Made by a program: the position numbers and the translations under genes. The notes beneath the pieces are model-generated. The model did no database searches, had not been told where the DNA came from, and saw nothing but the letters and a program-made list of their open reading frames with translations. DNA of 64,000 bases from Metridium senile (taxonomy: Eukaryota > Cnidaria > Anthozoa > Actiniaria > Metridiidae): the NCBI GenBank assembly GCA_949775045.1, contig OX459097.1:62001-126000 (forward strand). The letters run 5' to 3'. Shown here one piece after another: positions 50,968-62,834 of the stretch (position 1 is the stretch's first letter; every line of letters begins with the position of its first letter).

Positions 50968-51597
50968 TAATTATCACAAAGAAAGAGCTCTTGGCTTTCA
51001 AACACGGCATTAAAATGCAAGCGAAGAGAAACGCTGTCAAAATACCTTTGGTGTTGACACAAAGACTCTGCGTCACACGGAGATATAAACAGGAAAATAT
51101 CTCACCTTAAACCAATAATCCAGGTTGATATTGGCCAAAAAGGTATGCAATAAAGGAATAAAGTTCCTACAAGGCATTTTGATGAGAAAATCCTCAATGA
51201 CCGAAAGGTCAAACACGGTCAAATGCGAGTCTAATAATGGACCGTCGACGAACAAAGCAGTTTAACTGTTTAACCCGCTCAAACATGGAACCAGCCTCGA
51301 CTCGGCCAGGATAAAATATTCCAAACCTCAGTATACACAAAATGGTGTTTTATTACTGATATTGGCCATGTAAAAAGGTACTGCTCTGCCAAGCAAACAC
51401 ATGAGGATGAATAATAACAAAACGATGACAAGCCGCGGCCATGTTGGCGCGAAATTGTCACAAATACCAAGGGCACATGTGAAGAACGATCTTTACAAAA
51501 TTGAAATATTAGCACATTAATAACACGCTCCTCGTCAAAATATCTCCTTGGAGATCTTCTTAAACTGTCAAAAAAAAAAAAAAAAAAAAAATGACAA

Positions 51598-51888
51598 TTT
51601 GAGGCTAAGGAGCTAGCCTTGAAATTGGATGGCAGAAAATATGGTCATGCGAAAGACATTACTTACTTCATTTCAACGAAACGAAGTGATTATCTGCCTA
51701 AAGACTGTTCTCTAGAACGAAGAACATGGAGGACCATACGTACCAACTCAGGGAGCACAATTATATTCACTGAATATTTCAAATCAATTTGCATTTACTA
51801 TGACATCGAGACAAATAAATGCAGACATGAGTTGACATTGGATTCACGATATAACCATCAAGTGAGACTCAAACGGCTACTAGGCTAG
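51598..51888 (+). pseudogene. Open frame of about 95 codons after a poly(A) run; possible coding relic
   Basis: The frame runs from just after a 22-base A run (51570-51591) to TAG at 51886. It includes LDGRKYGHAKDITYF, a basic and tryptophan-containing segment (ERRTWRTIRTNSGS) and TNKCRHELTLDSRYNHQ. Composition is protein-like and without low complexity, but there is no good ATG near its start and no domain I recognise. It may be an internal exon or a relic of a mobile element. Confidence 0.25.
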
Positions 51889-51936
51889 TGTGTTTGAAAA
51901 ACAGCTAACATTCAGTTGAGCTAATGAAGTTTAAAC

Positions 51937-52665
51937 ACTTTATGAAGAGTAATGGTGATATAAAGTGCACTGTACTATCATGGAAGAAACTAAAGGTTTC
52001 TACATTTACATTTTGAGTTAACAAATCACTGATAATTTAATTACAGCTAATGTCTGTAATGAAGTTGAAGAACTTTATGAAATGTAGTGCTAATATAAAG
52101 TACACTGTACTTTTACAGAAGAAACTAAAGGTTTCTACATGTACCTTTTGAGTTAACAAATCATTGATAATTCAATTACAGCAAATGGAGCTGAAAAACT
52201 TTATGAAGTGTAGTGATAATATAAAGTGCACTATACTATTATGGAAGAAAGTAAAGCTTTCTACATTTACATTTTGAGTTAACAAATCATTGTTAATTCA
52301 TTCACAGCTATTGAAGTTGAAAAACTTTATAAATGTAGTGATAATATAAAGTGCACTATACTATTATGGAAGAAAGTAAAGCTTTCTACATTTACATTTT
52401 GAGTTAACAAATCATTGTTAATTCATTCACAGCTATTGAAGTTGAAAAACTTTATAAATGTAGTGATAATATAAAGTGCACTATACTATTATGGAAGAAA
52501 GTAAAGCTTTCTACATTTACATTTTGAGTTAACAAATCATTGCTACATGTAATTCAATTACAGCTAATGAGTTGAAACACTTTGTGAAGTGTAGTGATAT
52601 ATAAAGTGCAGTTTACTATTATGAAAAAATAAAGGTTACTACATGTACCTTAACAAATCATTTAC
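51937..52665. repeat. Satellite-like tandem array, 125-135-bp unit, about 6 copies
   Basis: TAAAGTGCAC-type anchors lie at 51961, 52096, 52222, 52347, 52472 and 52602 (spacings 135, 126, 125, 125, 130). Units contain GAAGAAAGTAAAGCTTTCTA and TTTTGAGTTAACAAATCATT. The central two units are almost identical and the outer ones diverged, the pattern left by unequal exchange. Confidence 0.92.
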
Positions 52666-52699
52666 AGGGTCATATACTGACACAAAATACTAAAGCTGT

Positions 52700-54460
52700 A
52701 GAGGATTGTAAAAGGTTTTACAAATTATGATAACACCTTGCACAGTCAATAGGATGTGGAAAATATATAGCACTGTTGATAAACAAGGATAAATATACAA
52801 ATAAATACAAGTCTCTGATAATATCACCCACAGCGTAATCATCTAAAATGATGTGTCAAAACAAAAGGGGGGGCAGTACATGGTATGCAGGGGACTTGGA
52901 AAGGTAGACTAATGTAGAGTCAACCAATCACAATAATAAAAAAAAAAACAAAAAAACTTCAAGCCTCACAGTTTGCTGTGCAGTTGTCTTATTGGCATAC
53001 AACTCTAATTCCAAGTTGATCATACCACTGCTAAACCCATATCAGAAATATGGGATGACCCATACATCTTTGCCCACATATGTACATAATCTAGCTTATG
53101 ATTATATGGCAATGGTTTATTAAATGCAACATTTGGGGTCTAGTAGTTCACATAGCCAGGATTGAAACCTTCAATATTTGAATATAATTATTTCACAGTG
53201 TGTTATGAACATTCTATCATAATTTGTCATGCTAGAGGCAAACAACTAATCACATGATCCTTTATGTGAGTATTAATTGGATAACAATAAACTGAAAGTG
53301 TATTGTTTATGAAAGTCAATGTGTACATTGGGTGACCCAATCTTGATATAGATTGATAATTATAGGTGATATTAAATTTGTATACTTTCCACCTTTCAAA
53401 TAACCTTTAATACACCTATAGGTGTGTAGAGAAATGATGCAAGAGGAAACCAAGGACAGATTTACCATCCTATTATGACAATATTATATATCTACTCCTA
53501 GGTTCCAACCAATTAAGAATGATCAATACAACATTGATGATATATTCAATATCAAGGCTTACTGACTCAAGCTGGAATAAATACTGCATATTTAAATCTT
53601 CTTGAATTCAAATTCACTTCCTCCTATTGATAATATAAACATTATCAATTGCAAATCAAGGTAATGTCAGTTTTATGGCACAGGCACAAATGGTATTGCT
53701 CATTTTAATAGCAAAATTAACCATTGACTAGAAAATCTTTAACATTACTGTTTTGCAGTTACTACTACCATTGTTACTGGTATTAAGTTATATATTATTT
53801 ACACAGCCTTGATTAACAATCCTAAAATGATACACAGCCTGTCATAATTTACAACCCTAAAATGACACATTGCTGGGTCAGAAACTATCATAGAGAGGGA
53901 AAGAGACCAAACCGACTAAAGAGGTTTCAGGAGATACCATATAAAGATTGTCAATATATATGTTAAAGGAAGCTGGATGGGTACATCGCAGCTGACACTC
54001 GGTACTGTACTAAAGCTGTTTTGCAGCTGAAGTCAAAAACAACATTTTTCTTTCTATATACTTCTCAAATGTACAATACTGTAACATTAAATATGCTAAT
54101 GTAATGGTAATAATTGGGAAATTCAAACATTCTAGCATATAAAACTATTATTGCAATACAATGTGGAAACAAAATTTTGAAGGATTTATAAAAATCTACT
54201 ATATGGATTTATGAGAGAATTTTCAAACATTCTACAGAATGCTGTACTGTATGGTACAATTAAGTAAGTTCAGAAATCTGCAACAATTGTTAATCTATGT
54301 CCAAGTACATAGTATTTTGCCTGAAGGCAATACTACAGACATTAATATTAATAAATTATTAATGATCTTATGATTTGATACCAAACTTATTAGTTGTTAT
54401 ACTGATGTCATATTGCATTCCATGTTGTCTGGAATTAATATTGGTTGTGACAGAAGCTTT
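52700..54460. other. Non-coding stretch, nothing recognised
   Basis: AT-rich sequence with A runs near 52940 and no exon or paired termini recognised. Confidence 0.35.
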
Positions 54461-54504
54461 GAAATCTCATGGAATCTCGAAGCCTCCAGTCATGTGATAG
54501 AATT

Positions 54505-55021
54505 GGAAAATTAAACGAGACTTACCTGTAAGTTGAAGTTTGATTGGAATTCTATCACATGATGGAGGCAAGAGATTACATGCCCACCCAATCATTGCAT
54601 TGACCCTCCCTAGTACAACGTACATAAGCAAGCCTAGAAGCATGTAATGAAAACCTGCACTAAAGGGTGTGCATCAGCAGATAAACTTATAATTTTATAA
54701 TCTGAACATTGGATAATTTCCATCTTGAAGGTTATTCAAAATCATGTGTTTATGCTGCACATGTCATTGTCAGTGTCTAATTGATCTTATAGTAGTGTCG
54801 TTTAATATCCATGGAATCAATAATATAGATGTTCTTGAATAAGCATTTTACCAAGTGTCAACCTGGAATGCGTTTACAATGTGTATATTTCTGCCACAAC
54901 CAAATCCTTTAAAGAATGACTTGACGCATGCGCTGTGCTATCTCATGTAATCTCTTGCCTCCATCATGTGATAGAATTCCAATCAAACTTCAACTTACAG
55001 GTAAGTCTCGTTTAATTTTCC
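54505..55021. repeat. Perfect 78-bp inverted repeat with a 361-bp loop
   Basis: Arms 54505-54582 and 54944-55021 are exact reverse complements. Each is a 43-bp segment containing ACTTACCTGTAAGT joined to the AATTCTATCACATGATGGAG end. Further AATTCTATCACATGA-type copies extend it on the left (54464-54504) and inside the loop side (54915-54943). Confidence 0.92.
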
Positions 55022-55303
55022 AATTACACTCGAACAAAGTCAACAAAGAGAAACATTAAAACGAAAATCCATAAGGGAAGGTTTTCCTGTAATACTAGAC
55101 AGTCCTTCTTTCTATTTTATTCAATTCTGTAGACTAATTCCTAAAGTAGGTCTGTGTTTTCTTTAATTAAAAAGACTAATCACTCTAGGGTTTTAATTGC
55201 ACGTTTTCACACTTCGAATAATATTAATAATTACACTCGAACAAAGTCAATACAGAGAAACATTAAAACGAAAATCCATATGGTTTTACTGTAATACTAG
55301 AAG
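55022..55303. repeat. 130-bp dispersed repeat (copy 2) flanked by about 75-bp direct repeats
   Basis: TTACACTCGAACAAAGTCAA and GAGAAACATTAAAACGAAAA occur at 55024 and again at 55230, each followed by a TGTAATACTAGA end. Between them, 55101-55232 is the second copy of the repeat at 50258-50395. Confidence 0.85.
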
Positions 55304-55617
55304 CAATAACATGTATATGATAAGGTACCAGCTAGACATTGGATAAAACTTGTGAATCCTAGTCACATATAATTAATTAAAATTGAAGGATTTGAATAAC
55401 GAAAACAGGTGAATTAATGAATAATCTGTAAACATGTGATCGCAAGCAAAGCTGGTCAAAATACAGATGTACACTGATATAATCGTGTACTGGACTATAA
55501 TGTGATTACACTGTCATCATCATATCATCATCATCATTACTAACAATATTATAATCATCAAGTATGTTAGATCAGGAGTGACGTCATCAATGTTTTCGAT
55601 TTCCCTTTCTTTCAAAA

Positions 55618-55745
55618 AAACGATAGGTAATATAATGAAATTATAACAACAAATGAACGATAGGTAATATAATGAAATTTGTAACATGCACCGTAAAAAA
55701 TCAGTGTTGACTTATATTCCGAGCTTTAGCCCTTCCTTTCAAAAA
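55618..55745. repeat. 37-bp duplication next to an AGCTTTAGCCCTTC repeat
   Basis: CGATAGGTAATATAATGAAA occurs at 55621 and 55658. It is followed at about 55690 by the dispersed repeat also present at 29205-29285. Confidence 0.7.
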
Positions 55746-56028
55746 ACGCTAACGTTGAACCGATTTATTCTGACTTAAAAAAGATTTGCTAAAGTAAGAA
55801 TATTGCTTGGCTTACGATACTAATAATAATAATAATAATTATAAAATTCATGAATAATTAATGAGCAATTGACAAAAGAATTCACGTCCGTGACGGAGCT
55901 TGTAAATCTCATACAGATTTCGTCCTGATTTGCATAAGTTTCAACTTGAATTTTCTCGGCCAGATTTACATTTATCTTGACAATTTTAGTAAAATATGAA
56001 AGAACTAACGTTGGACTTTCATAAGTTC

Positions 56029-56125
56029 TATACAATATTCGCGTCCGATCTGTATCCGATATACAACGGCTCGTCTTCGACTCGCCGTTGTATATCGGAT
56101 ACAGATCGGACGCGAATATTGTATA
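56029..56125. repeat. Perfect 42-bp inverted repeat with 13-base loop
   Basis: Arms 56029-56070 and 56084-56125 are exact complements, with GCGTCCGATCTGTATCCGAT in the left arm. The loop TCGTCTTCGACTC itself has a GTC-TTC-GAC mini-stem. It ends six bases before the long TAA tract. Confidence 0.95.
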
Positions 56126-56131
56126 TATTAC

Positions 56132-56233
<102 letters not shown>

Positions 56234-56242
56234 ACTAATAAA

Positions 56243-56589
56243 TACACTGACAAGAAAATTGAAGCAAGAAGACCGGACATTGTAGTCATTGATAAGAACA
56301 AGAAGAAGGTGGAGCTGATTGACATCTCAGTACCTAAAGACTGTAGGATTGATGTGAAGGAGGGAGAAAAGATAGAAAAATACCAAGACCTAAGAATAGA
56401 ACTTGAAAGGCTGTGGGAGATGAAGACCATAGTAGTACCAATAGTAATAGGATCGCTAGGAACCATATCGAAAAACTTTAAAGACCATATTCAAAGACTT
56501 GAACTTAATAACATAAGCTTTTTAGATTTACAATTTTAGGCACGGCACTTATATTAAGAAAGGTGCTTCAGCTCTCAGGAGCCGGGTAG
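56243..56589 (+). pseudogene. 3' tail of a non-LTR retrotransposon with restriction-like endonuclease (R4/Dong-like), broken
   Basis: From 56243 the frame reads ARRPDIVVIDKNKKKVELID, containing the PD-x14-D pattern of the restriction-like endonuclease of R2/R4/NeSL-type retrotransposons, then EKIEKYQDLRIELERLW and VVPIVIGSLGTISKNF, the usual C-terminal blocks. A stop closes this frame at 56537-56539. The expected end of the protein (GTALILRKVLQLSGAG) continues in a shifted frame at 56536-56589, so a frameshift is present. No reverse transcriptase precedes it, so the copy is 5'-truncated. TAA repeats lie on both sides. Dong of the silkworm is known to insert in TAA repeats, which fits. Confidence 0.8.
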
Positions 56590-56660
56590 GATCCCGAGCT
56601 GAAGCTAGATCTATACCAGTAAAAATTGTAAAAAAGGATTATTTTACTGTGAAATAAAGA

Positions 56661-56692
56661 AATAATAATAATAATAATAATTATAATAATAA
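56661..56692. repeat. (TAA)n tract, 3' side of the retrotransposon tail
   Basis: About ten TAA units with one interruption follow the element's 3' untranslated region. The next sequence, AATATTTATATAGCGCC at 56696, resembles a common SINE/LINE tail. Confidence 0.85.
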
Positions 56693-56749
56693 ATGAATAT
56701 TTATATAGCGCCATTTCCGTTAGCTCAATACAGTACAAACCTGAGCATG

Positions 56750-58840
56750 ATCTTTTCTTTCGATGATTACGGTGGTGGATTACATTTATATAGTTTACCT
56801 GCTTAGCGATCGATCAACCTATTCGGCACCAGCTGTTCACTACTTGGCAATCGACTTTTACAAGCATAAATTTACTTCGTGATTAAACATGTTAAAACGT
56901 GGAAAACAATTTTGGAAATTAATAAGAAAAGTTTGCTGATGAAATATCCTGTAGTTGAATGGATATATAATGATACCAATCCCACCATAAACTAATATAT
57001 AAAGATCTATCTAGATAATTAGTTTCCGCGTGAATATTTACATTATCATAAGTGAAATGATGTTGCTGTAACTATAACCTTACTTCTAGTATATATCGAG
57101 TTTCTTTTGTACTTACCAAAACCGGCAAAACTAACAAACAACATGTTATCATGAAGTTCGTGATCAACTCACCTTGTTATCGGGATATAATCACACTGAC
57201 TAAACGACGGTAGTTATCAAGTGCAATAAATCAGTACACCTTTACTCAGTATTATTCGGAATCATGGAACAAGCCGAGAAGGACTGGTAAATACTCTTCT
57301 TTCCTCATAGTATAGCTGTGATACATCGTGTGTACTGGTAGAGAGACGTCGGTAATGGAGGAGGTATAGACGGTTTAATAAACGACTTATGATAAATGCC
57401 ATGAGGTTGATAGTTGGGATGATTTGCATACCCTTTGGATTACAATCTCGCAATATTGGTATCAAGGTTAAGCTCTATTGATCCTGATACTAAACATCCA
57501 AATCATGGAACATCTATGGTCCTTTCTATTTCTATTCTAAAGGAACCATTCCGTAAGCCTTGATATATAGCAATCAGTTCAGCATTAATTATAATGTAAA
57601 AACACTGACAATTCCCTGCTAACCTTACTTAGGGGAGGCCATTTAATATCTATTATTTTGTCTACGTGAAGAAAACACGATAGGGAGCATCGACGATGTC
57701 ATGGAGTCACGGTTGCTTTTTGTTTCTTTTATTCTCTTTGTATCAGCCCAGTTTGCTACTGTATCAAGTCTATGCTCAGTACTATTTGATTCGCTAGATA
57801 ACATGATCTGTGTCGTTTACATTGTCGTGATTTTTAAGAGCATTGGTTAAAACAGAACAGGTGGGAGGGGAGGGGGGGGGGGATTGTTGATCACGATGCA
57901 GTGTTTGATCAATTCATGAATCACACACCAATTTTACGACAGTTCACGAATCACGTATACCGAACATTTATTTCTAATAATCAATACACGCGTGAGTTAT
58001 CATATAACAAAGGTTAAGTACAAAGATTAAGTACGAAGATTTATCATGCAATATACTGATCACAAACTGACAGCAGTACTGTGAAAGATGATGATGCAAA
58101 TCAAATAACCACGAACACACATACTGAGAGTACATGATACATTCAAGCCGTTTAATTACGTACAATTTACATGGAAATCATATAGCGAATCACAGACCAA
58201 TATTAGTGCAAATCTCGATCGCGTCACGAACAATAATGCAAACCTCGTTGGGACTAAGAGCTTGTTCGTATTGTCCCTCATTTAGTGTAAATATGTAAAT
58301 GTCTATTTGTTCATGTATTTTTGTTTTGTAACTTTTTATGTACACTAAATGGAAGTAACTAATAAATGAATAAATAAATAAACAAATAAACAAATGAAAT
58401 TCACGAATCACAGCAAAATCTAGTCTACTTCACAGATCACGCACTAGCTCGATTTGGTTGAAATCACGGATCACGCAAAACCCCTCCCCACCCCTGACAG
58501 ACTCGAACTACACCGACTAGCCATAGGACGTCATCGACAGGTTCACTATTAACAAACAAAAGACTCTCTAAACTACAAACCTAAAGTTAATGTTGATAAA
58601 TAGTTATCTACAAGATTTACAAGTAGGGGTGGTGATGTGCATGTATGTTTGGATCTTGACTTATCACATGGTTCATGCTATACATCCCCTCCCCCCCGGT
58701 ATTCTCATAAATACACAAATAGTCACACGTTATGCAGGTATATTCAATAATTGGTAATAATCACTGGAAAACCCTGATGGGGAATGATTATCACCGTGTG
58801 TATACACTAAACCACAACGTAAGAGACACGCTATATACCG
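56750..58840. other. Non-coding stretch, no gene seen
   Basis: It holds a G run near 57868-57881, a degenerate (TAAA)n at 58351-58396 and C runs near 58690. A series of AATCACG(C/A) motifs between 57905 and 58480 (for example ATCACGTA, ATCACGCA) hints at an old diffuse repeat. No exons were recognised. Confidence 0.35.
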
Positions 58841-58940
58841 ATCAATAGTCTAAATGGTGTCAAATACACGATGTACATCAATAGTCTAAATGGTGTCAAA
58901 TACACGATGTACATCAATAGTCTAAATGGTGTCAAATACA
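58841..58940. repeat. 36-bp tandem repeat overlapping the stop codon of the second GPCR
   Basis: ATCAATAGTCTAAATGGTGT starts at 58841, 58877 and 58913. The third copy contains the receptor's stop codon (58922-58924) and its last codons; the other two lie in the 3'UTR side. Confidence 0.9.
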
Positions 58941-60055
58941 GGTCCTCGTGCACCATCAGCTGTGTTACCTTCAACAGTAAACACAATGTTCTTTGGAGTC
59001 AAGTTTTTCAAAGGAAATGTCTGGTTGGCGTGTTGCTCGCGGTTTTCTTCACGTGGTGCAACTTGTGAGTTAGTTCGTGGATGGGTTGTAGGTCGGTTTC
59101 TACATGGTGCAAGACTCTTAAGTGTGTCCACGTATCCTCTTCTGAACTTTTTGCTTGTCAAGCCATACAGAAAAGGATTGATACAAGACGTCATAAACAC
59201 CAGACCGACCGTGAAGTCATGGAAGGATGACTGGACTGAGGATTTCTGATAGGCAAATAGTAGAAGGTTGATTTGGTTTGGCAGCCAGCAGATTAAGATG
59301 GTAAAAGACGCGATGATTGCTATTCTTGTGATACGTTTACGATGTTCTTTGATTGATGGTTGTTGGTTGATCATTCCAGATGATGTCTTCATCTTATACA
59401 CGATCTGTGAATACATCACGGCTACAGCAAAGAAAGGTACTACTGCTTTAGCCATAAAGTTGATCGTAACGGTGATTTTAAGATGGGGTGAGCTAACAAA
59501 GCTACATCTGTGACCTTTTGGTTTGTCGGGGAAAACTTCAACATCCGGATGACTTGGTATGATAAATAGAACACCCAAGAAATATGACAATACGATGCCT
59601 TTCACGACTCGCTGTCGGTTGATAAGGGTCTTGTAACGAGTATACTTCATGACTGCGATCCAACGGTCAATGGTCAGCAGTAGTATTAAGTAAACTGAGG
59701 CCACCCCGAAGATGAATAGAAGCAAACGACCCCATAATACCTTGCAATAAATCAACAGGGCGATCTTATTGGTTGGTTCCATCATGCCGCTGTCAAAGAG
59801 GAATGCAGGCGTAGCCAAGAGAAATATTGCTGTCAGTATATCGGTGATTGACAAGGCAAACAGCACCAAGTAGTAAGTCTTTTTAAGAAGAGTCTTTCGG
59901 TTTTGAAGAAAATACGCTGTCACCAGCAGATTTCCTAATAAGGCAATGATGGCGATGATGAAGTAAGATAATTTCTTGACCATCAGTAGACTGGAGGCCG
60001 CAGGGATTGATGGGATACTTGTAGTGTTAGGCGTCATAGCTGATTGGCTTGTCAT
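58922..60055 (-). CDS. Class A (rhodopsin-type) G protein-coupled receptor, orphan
   Basis: A seven-helix receptor of 377 residues in one coding exon. On the minus strand a strong acceptor (TTTTGATTTCAG) ends at 60064, eight bases before ATG 60055, so the mRNA probably has a 5'UTR exon upstream and this ATG is the start; an ATG six codons higher would sit inside that intron. The N terminus carries a glycosylation site, N-T-T, at about residue 10. Landmarks: ALLGNLL in helix 1; SITD in helix 2 in place of LAxAD; a helix 3 cysteine (IYCKVLW) with a partner in loop 2 (GHRCSF); DRW replacing DRY; CWLP in helix 6; NPFLY in helix 7. The tail contains RNRPTTHPRTNSQ and ends in FDTI, a possible PDZ-binding end. 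The sequence is too divergent to name a ligand class. It is not a close paralogue of the receptor at 42.9 kb. Confidence 0.92.
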   Translation of the reverse strand: MTSQSAMTPNTTSIPSIPAASSLLMVKKLSYFIIAIIALLGNLLVTAYFLQNRKTLLKKTYYLVLFALSITDILTAIFLLATPAFLFDSGMMEPTNKIALLIYCKVLWGRLLLFIFGVASVYLILLLTIDRWIAVMKYTRYKTLINRQRVVKGIVLSYFLGVLFIIPSHPDVEVFPDKPKGHRCSFVSSPHLKITVTINFMAKAVVPFFAVAVMYSQIVYKMKTSSGMINQQPSIKEHRKRITRIAIIASFTILICWLPNQINLLLFAYQKSSVQSSFHDFTVGLVFMTSCINPFLYGLTSKKFRRGYVDTLKSLAPCRNRPTTHPRTNSQVAPREENREQHANQTFPLKNLTPKNIVFTVEGNTADGARGPVFDTI

Positions 60056-60433
60056 ATTAAAAACTGAAATCAAAAGAAATGTATCAGTAAAAGAGTGTTT
60101 TTTTCTAAGCTGCTATTTTAAAAATGATGCTCAAAACATACTGAGAAATAACAAAATGGTTGCTGACTACAAAAAGGTTCGTGCTAGTTGTTTTGATTTA
60201 TAGATCGGTTTATTCGATACTTGCAACAAGTCAGTTAAAAATGTCTACGCGTTAATTTAACTGCAGATCAATAACCACTAAAACGCTTCAAGGCTTTAAT
60301 ATAGTTTTGAAGGCACTTTTGTGTTGTGGCAAATGATGAAAACCGATATACTATAGCATACTTAAAGTGCACCTAATGTCTTGCTGCCATTTTAATCAGC
60401 CATGCTGAACTGGACTAACCTGTCTAAATATTA

Positions 60434-60863
<430 letters not shown>

Positions 60864-61067
60864 GGGAAGGGATATTTTCAAGTATTTCTGCGGAAAAATT
60901 AGATTCGTATAAATTGCTGAGTTTTAAAAAATGTTTAAACTGAGTTTGCTAAATTGCACCTTTGGGCTCCCTATGGTGTCCCACGGAGGAGCAACATGGG
61001 GATTAGTTTGTTAGGAGTCAAGGTTATTATTCACCGATATTCGATCACTGAGATGGTTAATTGCTAA

Positions 61068-61249
61068 TTTTAGTATAAATATACAAGTGAGTATTTCGAA
61101 AAGTAAAATAACCAGCCCTTTTCGGAGAAAAACTGTTCATTTCTCATTTCTAAAAGCGCACAAAACGATGATTTTCGAGAAATAGGAAGAATTTCTCGAC
61201 CAATCATCGTGCGCGATTTCCTAGAATCATTTGTGTGTTTATACTAAAA
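61068..61249. mobile_element. MITE, TTTTAGTATA family, copy 2
   Basis: TTTTAGTATAAATATACA and TGTGTTTATACTAAAA are inverted termini. The interior (ACTGTTCATTTCTCATTTCT, then GATTTTCGAGAAAT and ATTTCTCGACCAATCAT) is partly self-complementary and homologous to 38476-38721, which is longer because of a duplication. Confidence 0.88.
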
Positions 61250-62834
61250 GCTTTTATAGAACACCCTTAGAGCATATGCTGCTGTTATAATTGAAGATAA
61301 AAACAGGTGTTAACAGCATAATGTGAACTTGAACATGGATGGTTGGTCGTTAATTAATCATCAACGTATATGCACGTATATATGTCTCGAAAAATTGAAT
61401 ATTATATGATATTCTAAAAACAATATTTATTTGGTATAATACAACATATATAGGATTCATCCTCACCCATTATGCACAAGGGATTGTCTCGCTTGATGAC
61501 TGTAATTAATGGTCTTCTGATTTATTGTCGTCTTCTATATATTGCAGCAGTGTGTGGCAGCAAGCTAGTGTTTGTTAGATGTAGCTCCCAGGGGGGTGGG
61601 GGTGTACTCGACCTGTTTGTCAAAGGAATTCGAATGTGTCTCTAAAGGTCTAAAAACTGCATATATAGCGGTGTGAAATATGTTCACCTGACCCTCGAGA
61701 GTACGAAACCTATTGAAGACAAATGGACCCTTTAAACAGGCCACCCTCGTAAAATAAAGAGTTTACTTACTTACTTACTTACTTACTTATCCTATATTAG
61801 TGGTATTCACAGATATTTAGCTTTGTTGCAAACTTTTCTTTAAAATAAATCAGTACCATATCTAAGACACATAAAACATAAAACCTATGCGATCTTTTGT
61901 ACAAATTCTAGATCCTGTTTCAAGCCATTTTGGGTAAAATGCATGCCTTGTTTCAGTGTTTTTAATAAAGGCCAGAGACCTTTTACTGTGTGAAATACTC
62001 TCTACGTGAACGGAATCATGTTTTTAAGGTTCAGAAAGATCGTATTACTTATTGTCTTTTTTATGTTTATCCAATAATGTTGCTATGTATACATTACGAT
62101 TGATTGGACGGGTATAATATTGGAAGTACTGTGGTTTGTGGTTGTTTGTTTGACAAAAAAGGCACATCCTTCCTAAGAAAATAAGTAGATCTACAGCACC
62201 GACAATAATACTAATGAAAATACTAATAAATTATAATTTATATACAGTTAACTCCTCGAGATTCAACAACGCTTTACGTATACAATGCCAGCAATATATA
62301 AGCAACTAAAATTCATTTAAAAAACAACACTTTATATATATATAAACAATGACAACTTTTTTAAAAATAAATCTTTCAATAAAACTTTTAATAAAACTTT
62401 ACTTTTATTTATGACTAAAATATTAAAATATATGAATTAATAACAATTAAAATTGGCATCTTTAAACATAGTATGCTTTCTAAATATTAATTTGTTAGTT
62501 TTATTTAAAAAAATCAATGCTGAAGATTTGTTATCAGTTCCCGCCCTTTTTGTGCTAACGCGCGCGCGCGTGCATATTTTATGAATAAATTAGCATAATA
62601 ATGACTTTATCACTAGTGTGGCATAACACTTGGTCGTCATTGTACAAACACTGTATAATCCCTTCCTATAAAAATTCACAGAAACTAATTCTTGATCATG
62701 CAAAAGACGCTGGGTCGTCTAAACTCTTACTTCAACTGATAGTACTGTAACAATACATTCTTTGACCTTGTTGAGTTTGTACATCAATAAGTCACTCATT
62801 ACTTTATTCAATACCAGGAGCAAAGAGCCAAACC
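61250..62834. other. Non-coding stretch before the LRR gene
   Basis: It contains (TTAC)n at 61768-61790 and an alternating purine/pyrimidine run CGCGCGCGCGTGCA near 62560. No further exons were recognised, and no TATA box can be assigned with confidence. Confidence 0.35.

Noticed and set aside
54979..55021. Possible spliced-leader RNA (short exon followed by GTAAGT and an Sm-like AATTTTCC)
   Set aside because: The segment is half of a perfect inverted repeat attached to transposon-like ends, with no small-nuclear-RNA promoter elements or stem-loops downstream.
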